From contig CP119314.1 of the NCBI GenBank assembly GCA_029202385.1, positions 5,383,001-5,447,000 of the forward strand: a stretch of DNA of 64,000 bases. Reading direction: 5' to 3'. Source of the stretch: Candidatus Sphingomonas phytovorans (GTDB taxonomy: Bacteria; Pseudomonadota; Alphaproteobacteria; Sphingomonadales; Sphingomonadaceae). Made by a program: the position numbers and the translations under genes. The notes beneath the pieces were generated by a model. That model saw only the letters and a program-made list of their open reading frames with translations. It was not told where the DNA came from and searched no databases. This document shows positions 24,243 to 32,957 of the stretch, piece by piece (the first letter of the stretch is position 1; the number at the start of each line of letters is the position of its first letter).

Positions 24243-25250
24243 ATGCCCGACGTCGCGGAATATCCGGCCGAACGCGTCGCCGATCCGCTTACGTTCCGGG
24301 AGGAGATTGTCGGGCAGTGCCGCCCGGTCGTCTTGCGCGGCCTGGTGCGCGACTGGCCGGCAATCGCCGCCGCGCGCGAATCCCCTGCTGCGTTCGCGCG
24401 GTACCTGGCGCCTTTCGACGCGGGCCGTGAGCTTGAGGCCTTTTTTGGGGCGCCACGCATCGCCGGCAAATATTATTATGACGAGGCGCTTCAGGGTTTC
24501 AATTTCGAACGGCGCCGGATGCGTTTCCGGGAGGCGCTCGAGGCGATCCTCGCCGGTCTCGATCATGCCGATGCCGGGAGCATCTATGCCGGTTCGCTGG
24601 CGGCGGAGGATTATCTGCCCGGGCTTGCCGGACAGAACCCGCTGCCCATGTTGCCGGGCGTTCGACCGCGCATCTGGATCGGGCATGCCTCCAACGTCTC
24701 GGCGCATTATGATACGATGGACAATCTCGCCTGCGTCGCCGCCGGTCGCCGGCGGTTCACGCTGTATGATCCCCGTCTGATCGACAGCCTCTATGTCGGT
24801 CCGATCGACCATACCATGGCCGGTCAGCCGGTCAGCCTCGCCGCGGCAGCGGCGCCCGGCGATGCCCGCTATCCGCGTTTCGCGGCAGTGCGCGATCAGG
24901 CGCTGGTCGCCGAGCTCGAGCCCGGCGACGCGCTCTATCTTCCCAAGCTCTGGTGGCACCAGGTCGAATCGACCGCGCCCTTCAACGTGCTCGTCAACTA
25001 TTGGTGGGACGCATTCAACGCGGGTCCTGACGCTCCTCATACGACGCTGCTGCTCGCGATGATCGCCATCGCCGAGCGGCCGCCGGGGGAACGCGCCGCC
25101 TGGAAAGCGCTGTTCGACCATTATGTCTTTCGAGAGAACGGCCATCCGCTTGCCCATCTGCCACCCGAAAGGCACGGGATATTGGGCCCGCTGCGCGACA
25201 ATTACGGCCGGATCCGCGCCTATGTCATGCAGATGCTGCGCGGCGGCTGA
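24243..25250 (+). CDS. Cupin-like / JmjC domain protein, putative Fe(II)/2-oxoglutarate dioxygenase (module 1)
   Basis: A 335-residue protein of the cupin_8/JmjC type. The N-terminal part has RPVVLRGLVRDWPAIAAAR, typical of this family, and the core has the metal facial triad: H155 and D157 in SAHYDTMDNLACVAAGRRR and a distal H239 in PGDALYLPKLWWHQVES. IWIGHASNVSAHYD and FNVLVNYWWD are also conserved. Relatives such as FIH hydroxylate protein side chains, but no substrate is known for the bacterial SapC-linked members. No signal peptide, so probably cytoplasmic. Expressed with SapC. Paralogue at 56155-57186. Confidence 0.87.
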   Translation: MPDVAEYPAERVADPLTFREEIVGQCRPVVLRGLVRDWPAIAAARESPAAFARYLAPFDAGRELEAFFGAPRIAGKYYYDEALQGFNFERRRMRFREALEAILAGLDHADAGSIYAGSLAAEDYLPGLAGQNPLPMLPGVRPRIWIGHASNVSAHYDTMDNLACVAAGRRRFTLYDPRLIDSLYVGPIDHTMAGQPVSLAAAAAPGDARYPRFAAVRDQALVAELEPGDALYLPKLWWHQVESTAPFNVLVNYWWDAFNAGPDAPHTTLLLAMIAIAERPPGERAAWKALFDHYVFRENGHPLAHLPPERHGILGPLRDNYGRIRAYVMQMLRGG

Positions 25251-25342
25251 CGGCGCCATGATCGCGATGGGGTGAATATGCGACGGGGGCTTTCGTGGTC
25301 GATTGACTCGGGGCTGGCGCTCGCTCAGGGACGAACCGTCGC

Positions 25343-25490
25343 ACGGGAGAGATCGGCCTTGGCCGGCGCCGAAGGAGCAACCGCCCCGGAAACTCTCAGG
25401 CAGAAGGACCGCGCGACACAGACACTCTGGAGAGTGGTGCCCCGGCACCCGCCGACGGGATAACGATCTCAGGCAAACGGACAGAGGGGG
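25343..25490 (+). promoter_or_regulatory. Tandem glycine riboswitch
   Basis: Two glycine aptamers follow one another. The first (about 25345-25411) has the signature GGGAGAG ... CGCCGAAGGAGCAACCGCC ... AACTCTCAGGCAGAAGGACCG. The second (about 25421-25485) shows CTCTGGAGAG ... CACCCGCCGACGGGATAACG ... ATCTCAGGCAAACGGACAGAG. Core elements CCGAAGGAGCAA, CTCAGGCA and GGAC match the glycine (gcvT) riboswitch class closely. It is immediately upstream of L-serine ammonia-lyase on the same strand, so glycine probably switches that gene, most likely on. Confidence 0.92.
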
Positions 25491-25530
25491 CATGCCGCGG
25501 CGCTCGCGCCGCCAGACGGAGCATGCCCCA

Positions 25531-26943
25531 GTGACGTCAACTCTCGTGACCTCGACTCTTCCGGACCCGCGCCATCGTCCGATCAGCATCGCCGAGATGT
25601 TCACTATCGGCATTGGCCCGTCCAGTTCCCATACGGTCGGCCCGATGCGCGCGGCGGCGGATTTCGCGCGGACGATTCTCGCTTTGCCCGAACGTGCGAC
25701 CAGGGTTGGTTGCGCCCTGTACGGTTCGCTTGCCCTGACCGGCATCGGCCATGGCACCGATGTGGCGGTCCTGCTTGGGCTTGCTGGCTGGGAGCCTGAA
25801 ACCGTCGATCCCGAAGCCGCCACGGCGATGGTCGCCGGGTTCCGCGCGGAGAACGCCCTGTCGCTTGGGCAAGGTGGTGGCGATGGCGGATACCGGATCG
25901 AGCTGGAGGGGCAGGGAGGAATCGATTTTCATCCCGAGCGTTTCGAGCCGGAGCACCCCAATGCCCTCGATCTGACTGCCTGGTTCCCGGACGGAACAAG
26001 TCACGTCCAGCGCTACTACTCGGTCGGCGGCGGAACGATCCGGCGCGGCGGGGAGCGGCCCGAACTGGGCAATGTCGCGGTGCGCCATCCCTTCACCTCG
26101 GGCAACGAGCTCCTGGCCGCGGCTGCGCTCGAGCGGATATCGATCAGCGAGCTGGTGCGCCGCAACGACACCGCATGGCGCACCGCCGCCGAGACTGATG
26201 CGCTACTCGACGGCGTCGCCGATGCGATGCGCGGTTGCATCGATCGGGGGATGCTGAAGGACGGTATCCTGCCCGGCGGCCTCAGCGTCCGTCGCCGCGC
26301 GAAGGGGCTGCATGAAGCGCTGATTTCCCGGTCGGAACGCGGTGCGCCGTCGCACACGATCCAGTGGGTCAGCCTCTGGGCGCTCGCGGTGAATGAGGAG
26401 AATGCAGCGGGTGGCCGCGTGGTCACCGCGCCGACCAACGGCGCCGCCGGGATCATCCCCGCGGTGATCCGCTATTACGAGACCTTCGAGGGGCCGGCGA
26501 CGCGTGAGGGCGTCAGGATCTTCCTGTCGACCGCGGCGGCGATCGGCATGCTCTACAAGACGCGCGCGTCGATCTCGGCGGCCGAGATGGGGTGCCAGGG
26601 CGAAGTCGGCGTCGCCTGCTCGATGGCCGCCGCCGGTCTCGCGGCGGTGCTCGGCGCGACCAATGCGCAGATCGAAAATGCGGCTGAAATCGGGATCGAG
26701 CATAATCTGGGGCTCACCTGCGATCCGATCGGCGGGCTCGTCCAGGTTCCCTGCATCGAACGCAACGCAATGGGCGCGGTGAAGGCGATCAACGCCGCCT
26801 ATCTCGCGCTCGACGGTGATGGCACGCATATCGTCAGCCTCGACCAGGCGATCGAGACGATGCGTCAGACCGGCGAGGACATGCGCTCCAAATACAAGGA
26901 AACCAGCCTGGGCGGCCTCGCCGTGAACGTGGTCGAATGCTGA
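25531..26943 (+). CDS. sdaA: L-serine ammonia-lyase (L-serine dehydratase), single-chain Fe-S type
   Basis: Deaminates L-serine to pyruvate and ammonia with a [4Fe-4S] cluster. From GTG 25531 (preceded by ACGGAG at 9 bp) it is 470 residues, normal for the single-chain SdaA/SdaB form. The beta domain starts [24 protein letters not shown]; the alpha domain carries the catalytic region [18 protein letters not shown] and cysteines in [17 protein letters not shown] and [18 protein letters not shown] that bind the cluster. An ATG at 25492 is in frame but sits 1 bp after the purine run of the riboswitch, so is less likely. Control by the glycine riboswitch just upstream is the notable feature. Confidence 0.93.
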   Translation: MTSTLVTSTLPDPRHRPISIAEMFTIGIGPSSSHTVGPMRAAADFARTILALPERATRVGCALYGSLALTGIGHGTDVAVLLGLAGWEPETVDPEAATAMVAGFRAENALSLGQGGGDGGYRIELEGQGGIDFHPERFEPEHPNALDLTAWFPDGTSHVQRYYSVGGGTIRRGGERPELGNVAVRHPFTSGNELLAAAALERISISELVRRNDTAWRTAAETDALLDGVADAMRGCIDRGMLKDGILPGGLSVRRRAKGLHEALISRSERGAPSHTIQWVSLWALAVNEENAAGGRVVTAPTNGAAGIIPAVIRYYETFEGPATREGVRIFLSTAAAIGMLYKTRASISAAEMGCQGEVGVACSMAAAGLAAVLGATNAQIENAAEIGIEHNLGLTCDPIGGLVQVPCIERNAMGAVKAINAAYLALDGDGTHIVSLDQAIETMRQTGEDMRSKYKETSLGGLAVNVVEC

Positions 26944-27042
26944 TCGGCCGGGGGGCGTAACGGAAGCCTGGATGAAGCAGGGATAGGGCCTGCATTTTTT
27001 CCGGCGCGGCGCCCTTGCATCGGGATTGCCGCGATCCTATTA

Positions 27043-27070
27043 GTTGCCGAAGCAACCATTGCTGGAGCAA
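27043..27070. promoter_or_regulatory. Pair of short palindromes before the MarR gene (putative MarR operator)
   Basis: GTTGC-CGAA-GCAAC (27043-27056) and TTGCT-GG-AGCAA (27059-27070) lie side by side and end 4 bp before the MarR start, also covering its ribosome-binding site. MarR proteins usually bind such dyads and repress their own efflux operon. Confidence 0.5.
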
Positions 27071-27074
27071 CGAT

Positions 27075-27545
27075 GTGCCGGTGTATACCCGCGAGGAGTT
27101 CAATCCCGATGTCTCGGTCGGTTACCTGACCAAGCGCATCTACCAGTCTGCGCTGGTCGGGCTTGAGCCGATCTTCGTGGAAGAAGGCATCTCCCATCTG
27201 CAATGGTCGGCGCTCGTGTCGATCTGGTATGATCGCGGTCCGAACTGCCGCGCGCTCGCGCATGACCTGGGCCATGACAAGGGCGCCACGACTCGCCTGG
27301 TCGATACGCTCGAGGAGCGGGGCTTCGTGGCACGCGATCGCGACGCGGACGACCGGCGCGTGGTCAATCTCGTCCTGACCGACAAGGGGCGGGATATCGC
27401 CGAGCGGTGCATGCATGGGGTGGTCGACCGGTGGAACGGCTGGCTCGACGGCTGGTCGACCGAGGACGCGGGACAGTTCATCAACCATCTGCAGCGGTTG
27501 CGAACCTCGCTCGAGGCCAGCGTCGGAGACGATTCATGCGCCTGA
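27075..27545 (+). CDS. MarR family transcriptional regulator
   Basis: A 156-residue winged-helix repressor from GTG 27075, with GGAG at 7 bp. The DNA-binding part reads LQWSALVSIWYDRGPNCRALAHDLGHDKGATTRLVDTLEERG in successive helices, then the wing RDRDADDRRVVNLVLTDKG, with the DxRxxxxxLT pattern diagnostic of MarR. It overlaps the efflux outer-membrane gene by 10 bp and so heads a four-gene drug-efflux operon that it probably represses until a ligand binds. Confidence 0.9.
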   Translation: MPVYTREEFNPDVSVGYLTKRIYQSALVGLEPIFVEEGISHLQWSALVSIWYDRGPNCRALAHDLGHDKGATTRLVDTLEERGFVARDRDADDRRVVNLVLTDKGRDIAERCMHGVVDRWNGWLDGWSTEDAGQFINHLQRLRTSLEASVGDDSCA

Positions 27546-28945
27546 CCGCTCTCGCTCTCGCCACCACTGCCTTGCTTGCCGGCTGTGCCATCCCGGCGTC
27601 GCGGCCCGAGGTCGTGCCGATTGCGGATTCAGCGCTTGGCCTGTCCGGCGGCGCTGATTCCACTACCCCGGTGATCGCGGACGGCTGGTGGCGCTCGTTT
27701 GGCGATCCCCAGCTCGATCGGCTGGTCGCCGATGCGCAGGCGGGCAATCCCTCGCTTGAGGCGGCGCTTGCCCGCGTGCGCCAGGCAAGTGCGATCCTGT
27801 CGAGCCAGCGTGCGGAAAACGGGCCCAACGCGGTATTCGACGGCCAGGCGCAAGTCGCACGCCTGAGCGGTCAATATCAGATCCCGCCGCCCTTTGCCGG
27901 CACCACGCGCTTCATCGGCCAGGCCCAGGCAAGCCTTGACTGGAATCTCGACCTGTTCGGGCGGCAAAAGGCGGTGATCGCGGGTGCCCGTGCCTCGACC
28001 CGTGCCGCCGCGCTCGATGTGACCGCGGCGCGGCTCGCGCTCGTCGGGTCAGTCGTGCAGACCTATATCGAGCTGGCGCGCGCGGAGCGGCTGGCGGCGC
28101 TCGCCGGGCGGACGATCGCGACACGCGAAGGGTCGCTGCGGCTGGTACAGGCCCGCATCCGCAACAAGTTGGCGAGCGATCTCGACGCACAGGCTGCCCA
28201 CACCTTGCTTGCGCAGGCGCAACAGGCGCTGGTGCGCGCAACGGCGCAGCGGGTCCTGGCGGCGAACGCGCTGGCGGCATTGGCCGGGCGCGGCCTTGAT
28301 TATCCCGCAACCATCGCGCCCGCGACCTTGCAGCTTGATGCCGCCTTGCCATTGCCGGCGACCATCCCGGCGGATCTGCTGGCGCGACGGGCTGACGTCG
28401 CTGCGTCGCTGGCGCGTATCGATGCGGCGTCGCAGGGACGGCTCGCTGCCCGGCGTGCCTTCTATCCGGACGTGAACCTCTCGGCACTGGCCGGACTGCA
28501 GGCGATCGGGGTCGGCAATTTCTTCAACGCCGATGCCGGCACTGCCGGTGCCGGCGCTGCGATCCACCTCCCGATCTTCGACAATGGCCGGCTCAAGGCG
28601 GGTCTTGAGGGCGCGACCGCCGGGGTCGATCTCGCCATTGCCGATTACAATGGGAAGGTCGTTGGCGCGGTACACGAAGCTGCCGATGCGCTCGCCCGCA
28701 TCAGGAGTTCGGCGGAAGATCGCGCCCGTCAGGCAGAGGTCGTGCGGGGTCTTTCCGAAACAGGAAGGCTCAACACGATCCGCGTGTCGAGCGGGCTCGA
28801 ATCCCGCCTGGGCCTTGTCGACAATGACGTGCGGCTGCTCGACGCGCAGCAGGCCGATGCCAATCTCGCGGCCGACGCCGCCAGCCAGCGCGTCGCGCTG
28901 GTCCTGGCGCTGGGCGGCGGTTTCGATCCGAAGGACGTGAAATGA
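27536..28945 (+). CDS. Outer-membrane efflux lipoprotein (NodT/TolC family)
   Basis: A 469-residue outer-membrane channel of an RND/EmrAB-type pump. The signal MRLTALALATTALLAGCAIP has a lipobox with Cys at about residue 17. NodT-family features are DGWWRSFGDPQLDRLVADA near the N-terminus, ASLDWNLDLFGRQKAVIAGA, and the second repeat DLLARRADVAASLARIDAAS ... ARRAFYPDVNLSA. It forms the exit duct for the pump encoded by the next two genes. Starts inside the MarR gene end and overlaps the HlyD gene by 4 bp. Confidence 0.93.
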   Translation: MRLTALALATTALLAGCAIPASRPEVVPIADSALGLSGGADSTTPVIADGWWRSFGDPQLDRLVADAQAGNPSLEAALARVRQASAILSSQRAENGPNAVFDGQAQVARLSGQYQIPPPFAGTTRFIGQAQASLDWNLDLFGRQKAVIAGARASTRAAALDVTAARLALVGSVVQTYIELARAERLAALAGRTIATREGSLRLVQARIRNKLASDLDAQAAHTLLAQAQQALVRATAQRVLAANALAALAGRGLDYPATIAPATLQLDAALPLPATIPADLLARRADVAASLARIDAASQGRLAARRAFYPDVNLSALAGLQAIGVGNFFNADAGTAGAGAAIHLPIFDNGRLKAGLEGATAGVDLAIADYNGKVVGAVHEAADALARIRSSAEDRARQAEVVRGLSETGRLNTIRVSSGLESRLGLVDNDVRLLDAQQADANLAADAASQRVALVLALGGGFDPKDVK

Positions 28946-30144
28946 CCAAGATGGAAAAGATCGAGGCGACCGAGGCGCAGGCCGCTCCCGCGCAGGACAC
29001 GCCCCCCGCCGCGCCCGTGCGCGGAAATCCGGGCGCGCGGCGGCGGGGGCTGAGCATCCTTGCGGTGATCGTCCTCATCGCGGCGATCGTGTGGGCGGTG
29101 TTCCACTTCCTCCTCGCCGCACCGGAGCAGGAGACCGACGACGCCTATGTCGCCGGCGACGTCGTGGCGATCACGGCGCGCGATCCGGGCACGATCCTCG
29201 CGATTCATGCCGACAACACCCAGACGGTACGCGCCGGCCAGCCCCTGCTTGATCTCGATCCCGCCACGGTTGATGTCGGGCTCGCCGCGGCCGAGGCGGA
29301 ACTGGCACGGGCGGTCCGCGCGACCCGGTCCGATTTCTCCAAGCTCAACGAGACCGGTGCGGCAGTGGTTCAGGCCCAGGCCGAACTTGCGCGTGCACAG
29401 AACGACCTTGCGCGGCGGCGCGGCGCTGCGGCCGAAGGCGCCGTTTCGGGCGAGGAGCTTAGCCATGCCGCCGACGCGGTGAAGGTCGCCTCGGCGAACC
29501 TGGCGCTCGCGCGCAGCCAGCAGGCCCAGTCGCGCACCGGGGTGCAGGGCACGACCGTCTCGACCAATCCAGCCGTGCTCGCCGCGATCGCCGCCTATCG
29601 CCGCGCGGCGATCGTGCGCAGCCATATGCACATCACCGCGCCGATCGACGGCGTGGTCGCCCAGCGCACGGTCCAGCTCGGCCAACAGGTTGCTGCTGGC
29701 ACGCCGCTGATGGCGGTCGTCCCGCTCGACCGGGTGTGGGTCGACGCCAATTTCCGCGAGACCCAGCTCAAGGATATCCGCATCGGCCAGCGTGCGACGG
29801 TGACGGCTGACATGTATGGCAGCGGCATCGTCTATCACGGTCATGTCATCGGCCTTGGCGCCGGGAGCGGCAACGCCTTCGCACTGCTCCCGCCGCAGAA
29901 TGCCAGCGGAAACTGGATCAAGGTGGTCCAGCGCCTCCCGGTGCGGATCGCGATCGACAGCGCCGACCTGCAACGCAACCCGCTCCGCGTGGGCCTGTCG
30001 GTCAACGCGACGGTCGATACCGCCGATACGTCCGGTGCCCGGGTCGGTGCGCCCGCGCGGCAGGCCTATCGTGATGGCACGTCCGACGGCGGCGATCCGA
30101 AGGTGGAAGCGCGCATCGCGCAGATCATCGCGGCGAACCGCTGA
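28942..30144 (+). CDS. HlyD/EmrA family membrane fusion protein
   Basis: A 400-residue periplasmic adaptor. After a charged N-terminus there is one membrane helix (LSILAVIVLIAAIVWAVFHF, about residues 37-56), then EQETDDAYVAGDVVAI, a hallmark of EmrA-type adaptors, a lipoyl half-motif, a coiled-coil hairpin (about 110-190, rich in Ala/Glu/Arg), the second lipoyl half and the beta-barrel with VWVDANFRETQLKDIRIGQ. It links the inner-membrane EmrB-like pump to the outer-membrane lipoprotein. Start and stop both overlap its neighbours by a few bases. Confidence 0.94.
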   Translation: MTKMEKIEATEAQAAPAQDTPPAAPVRGNPGARRRGLSILAVIVLIAAIVWAVFHFLLAAPEQETDDAYVAGDVVAITARDPGTILAIHADNTQTVRAGQPLLDLDPATVDVGLAAAEAELARAVRATRSDFSKLNETGAAVVQAQAELARAQNDLARRRGAAAEGAVSGEELSHAADAVKVASANLALARSQQAQSRTGVQGTTVSTNPAVLAAIAAYRRAAIVRSHMHITAPIDGVVAQRTVQLGQQVAAGTPLMAVVPLDRVWVDANFRETQLKDIRIGQRATVTADMYGSGIVYHGHVIGLGAGSGNAFALLPPQNASGNWIKVVQRLPVRIAIDSADLQRNPLRVGLSVNATVDTADTSGARVGAPARQAYRDGTSDGGDPKVEARIAQIIAANR

Positions 30145-31679
30145 TGGCCAGCGCCGCCCCGGCGCCGCTCCGGGGCGGCGCGCTAGCTCTTACCGCGTTC
30201 GCGCTGGCACTCGGCACCTTCATGCAGGTGCTCGACTCGACCATTGCCAATGTCTCCTTGCCGACGATCGCTGGCAACCTTGGCGTCAGCAGCGACAATT
30301 CGACCTGGATCGTCACTGCCTTTGCGGTGGCCAACGGCGTGGCGGTGCCGCTGACCGGCTGGCTGATGGGCCGTTTCGGCGTCGTGAAGACCTTCAGCGT
30401 TTCAGTGCTGCTGTTCACGCTCGCGTCGTTCCTGTGCGGTATCGCCTGGGACCTGCCGTCGCTGATCGGCTTCCGCATCCTGCAGGGTGCGGTGTCCGGT
30501 CCGATGATCCCGGGCAGCCAGGCGCTGCTGATCGCGATCTTCCCCTCGGACAAACGGTCCACCGCGCTCGGCATCTGGTCGATCACAACGCTGGTCGCGC
30601 CGATCATGGGGCCGATCCTCGGCGGCTATATCTCCGACAATTATCACTGGAGCTGGATCTTCCTGATCAACGTGCCGGTCGGTCTGTTCTGCGCCGCGGT
30701 CTGCTGGCGGAGCCTGCGCACCCGCGAGACGCCGACGCGCAAGCTGCCGATCGATCAGGTCGGGCTGATCCTGCTCGTGCTGTGGGTCGGGTCGCTTCAG
30801 ATGATGCTCGATCTCGGCAAGAACGACGACTGGTTCAACTCGACGCGGATCGTGGTGATGGCGGTGATCGCCGCGATCGGTTTCGTCGCCTGGGTCATCT
30901 GGGAACTGACCGACGCCAACCCGACCGTCGACCTGACCCTGTTCAAGAGCCGTAATTTCCTGTTCGGGTCGATCGCCTTCTGCCTCGGCTATGCGGTGTT
31001 CTTCGCCAACACGCTGATCCTGCCGCTGTGGCTCCAGACCCAGCTTGGATATACCGCCACCTGGGCCGGCCTGGTCGCTGCGCCAAGTGGTGCGGTGGCG
31101 GTCATCCTGACGCCGTTCATCGCGCGCGCCTCCGGCAAGGTCGACGCGCGCATCCTCGCGTCGATCGCGTTCATTGCGTTCGGCATCTCCTATTACATGC
31201 GGTCGGGCTACACGACGGGCGCCAGCGCGTGGGATTTCATGCTGCCGATGCTTGTTCAGGGCGTGGCGATGAGCACCTTCTTCCTGGCGATGGTGACCAT
31301 CTCGCTTGACGGCATTCCGCCGGAACGCATCCCCTCGGCGACGGGCATATCCAACTTTGCGCGCATCACCGCGGGCAGTTTCGCCGCGTCGATCATCACC
31401 ACCGCATGGGACAGGCGCGAGGCACTGCACCAGAGCCATCTTTCCGAAGCGGTAGGGACCGGATCGCCGCTGCAGGCGGCGCGCTCGGCGCTTGGGCACC
31501 TTGGCCTGACCGACCTGCAGGCGGCGGGGGCGATCTCCCGGCAGATGGTGGGGCAGGCCTATCTGCTCGCCTCGACCGATCTGTTCCGCGTCTCGGCCTG
31601 GCTCTGCGCGATCCTGGTCGGCATTGTGTGGCTGACCCGTCGCCCGCAGCCTCCCAAGGGGCCGATCGCCGCTGACTGA
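30144..31679 (+). CDS. EmrB/QacA family drug:H+ antiporter (DHA2 MFS)
   Basis: A 511-residue inner-membrane transporter with about 14 transmembrane helices. DHA2 motifs are present: LDSTIANVSLPTIAGNLGVS in helix 1, WLMGRFGVVKTFS (MFS motif A) and PIMGPILGGYISDNYHWSWI (motif C). It exports hydrophobic drugs or fatty-acid-like compounds together with the adaptor and outer-membrane proteins encoded just upstream. Last gene of the MarR-headed operon; start overlaps the emrA-like stop. No terminator with a clear T-run is seen downstream. Confidence 0.95.
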   Translation: MASAAPAPLRGGALALTAFALALGTFMQVLDSTIANVSLPTIAGNLGVSSDNSTWIVTAFAVANGVAVPLTGWLMGRFGVVKTFSVSVLLFTLASFLCGIAWDLPSLIGFRILQGAVSGPMIPGSQALLIAIFPSDKRSTALGIWSITTLVAPIMGPILGGYISDNYHWSWIFLINVPVGLFCAAVCWRSLRTRETPTRKLPIDQVGLILLVLWVGSLQMMLDLGKNDDWFNSTRIVVMAVIAAIGFVAWVIWELTDANPTVDLTLFKSRNFLFGSIAFCLGYAVFFANTLILPLWLQTQLGYTATWAGLVAAPSGAVAVILTPFIARASGKVDARILASIAFIAFGISYYMRSGYTTGASAWDFMLPMLVQGVAMSTFFLAMVTISLDGIPPERIPSATGISNFARITAGSFAASIITTAWDRREALHQSHLSEAVGTGSPLQAARSALGHLGLTDLQAAGAISRQMVGQAYLLASTDLFRVSAWLCAILVGIVWLTRRPQPPKGPIAAD

Positions 31680-31802
31680 GCTTCCCGCTGGAATGTGACG
31701 TCGATCAGTCGGCCATTCCGGGCTTGTCCCGGCATGACCGATGGCGGGTGGCGAAACCGGTTGGTACGCGGAATCTGGTGGCGCCAAATCCGGGATGATG
31801 GG

Positions 31803-32183
31803 TCAAGCTGGACTGGTCAGGCCCTGGTCGCTCAGGCGAAAGCCCACTTCGCTACACCCCTTATAAGGGCCGCCAGCGGCGCCGATCAGGACGGCACGGT
31901 CTTCGTCCTGGGCAAAGGCGACATGGTCGGAACCGTAGCGGACGCCCTGCGATGCCGGGCGCCGTACCAGATCGTAGCGGCGTTCGCCCGTGTCGATCCG
32001 CACCTGCCCGTTCGAGAATTGGGCGGAGAAGGAACTGCCTGAATCGCAGTCATATCGCCGCTCGTCGGTGGTCACGGCGCTTTTGTCATGGGGTGCGCAC
32101 GCGCCGGTCGCCAGGCAGGTCAACAGCCCGATCAGTGCCGGCGCGATACGCGGATGGGGGCAGCGAAACAGATCAGCCGCCAT
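31803..32183 (-). CDS. Probable lipoprotein, MliC-like lysozyme inhibitor
   Basis: A 126-residue protein with a lipoprotein-type signal (IGLLTCLATGACAP). The mature part reads RRYDCDSGSSFSAQFSNGQVRID and ends with a second cysteine in GPYKGCSEVG; the YxC...F..G..V pattern followed by a late Cys resembles MliC/COG3895 membrane-bound inhibitors of C-type lysozyme. Its start overlaps the end of the OmpA-type lipoprotein gene by 11 bp, so the two are co-expressed. The MliC assignment is by motif only. Confidence 0.65.
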   Translation of the reverse strand: MAADLFRCPHPRIAPALIGLLTCLATGACAPHDKSAVTTDERRYDCDSGSSFSAQFSNGQVRIDTGERRYDLVRRPASQGVRYGSDHVAFAQDEDRAVLIGAAGGPYKGCSEVGFRLSDQGLTSPA

Positions 32184-32679
32184 TGTTCCCGATCACGATC
32201 GACACGGCGCGCCGGTTGGCGGCGTAGGACGTCTCGTCGGAACCGAGCGCCTCGGGGCGTTCCTTGCCGTAGGAGATGGTCCTGATCCGCATCGGCGAGA
32301 TGCCTTCGGCGGCGAGGAGGGCAGCCGCGGCCCGGGCGCGACGATCGCCCAGCGCGAGATTGTAGTCACGCGTGCCGCGTTCGTCGCAATGGCCTTCGAT
32401 GGAGAAGGCGACGTCGGGGTGCCGGCGCAGCCACTCGGCCTGGCGAACCAGCGTCTGGCGCGCTTCCTGGGTGAGAGTGAAGGAATCATAGCCGAACAAT
32501 ACGCGGTCGCTGCCGGCCGACGCGGCGAGATCGGCCTGCAGGCTTGCCAGCGTATTCTCCGCGACGGGGGTCTCGCCCGCGCCGGGCGCATAGCTGTTGC
32601 CATCGACCGGCAGGCGCTTGCTCGCGCAACCCGTCAGCATCGCGGCGCCGATCACGGCGGTCAGGACCAGTTTGTTCAT
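32173..32679 (-). CDS. OmpA/Pal family peptidoglycan-associated lipoprotein
   Basis: A 168-residue lipoprotein from ATG 32679 (GGAG at 6 bp; an adjacent ATG is too close). The signal MNKLVLTAVIGAAMLTGCAS has a clear lipobox. The C-terminal OmpA domain binds peptidoglycan: VLFGYDSFTLTQEARQTL, IEGHCDERGTRDYNLALGDRR, and the AANRRAVSIVI end. EGHCDERGTRDYNLALGDRRA is the Pal signature. No tol genes are nearby, so this is likely an additional Pal-like protein rather than the tol-pal copy. Confidence 0.88.
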   Translation of the reverse strand: MNKLVLTAVIGAAMLTGCASKRLPVDGNSYAPGAGETPVAENTLASLQADLAASAGSDRVLFGYDSFTLTQEARQTLVRQAEWLRRHPDVAFSIEGHCDERGTRDYNLALGDRRARAAAALLAAEGISPMRIRTISYGKERPEALGSDETSYAANRRAVSIVIGNNGG

Positions 32680-32957
32680 CATTCGCTCCAGGGGAGTTGA
32701 GTCGTGCAATGCCTAGGACGGAGCGGGGGAGGGGTGTTACTATAGGTTTTTTATGCATGGACTGATCGGCCGGCGTGCCCCTATCCCGATTTGGCGAGCC
32801 CCTCCGTTGCGGCCCCTCCGCACGGTCTTTCCTCCCCCCGGAGGAGGCGCTCCATCACCACGGCGGTGGGCAGCCCGATGCTCCCCTCCCAAGAGCTAGC
32901 GCCCGCCGTCGTGGACCATCAGGGTGTGGATCGAAGGCAGGGAAAACCGGATAATCG

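Noticed and set aside
18426..25250. Classical secondary-metabolite (halogenated natural product) cluster
   Set aside because: No polyketide, non-ribosomal peptide or RiPP biosynthetic genes are present; the halogenase-like genes accompany TonB receptors instead.
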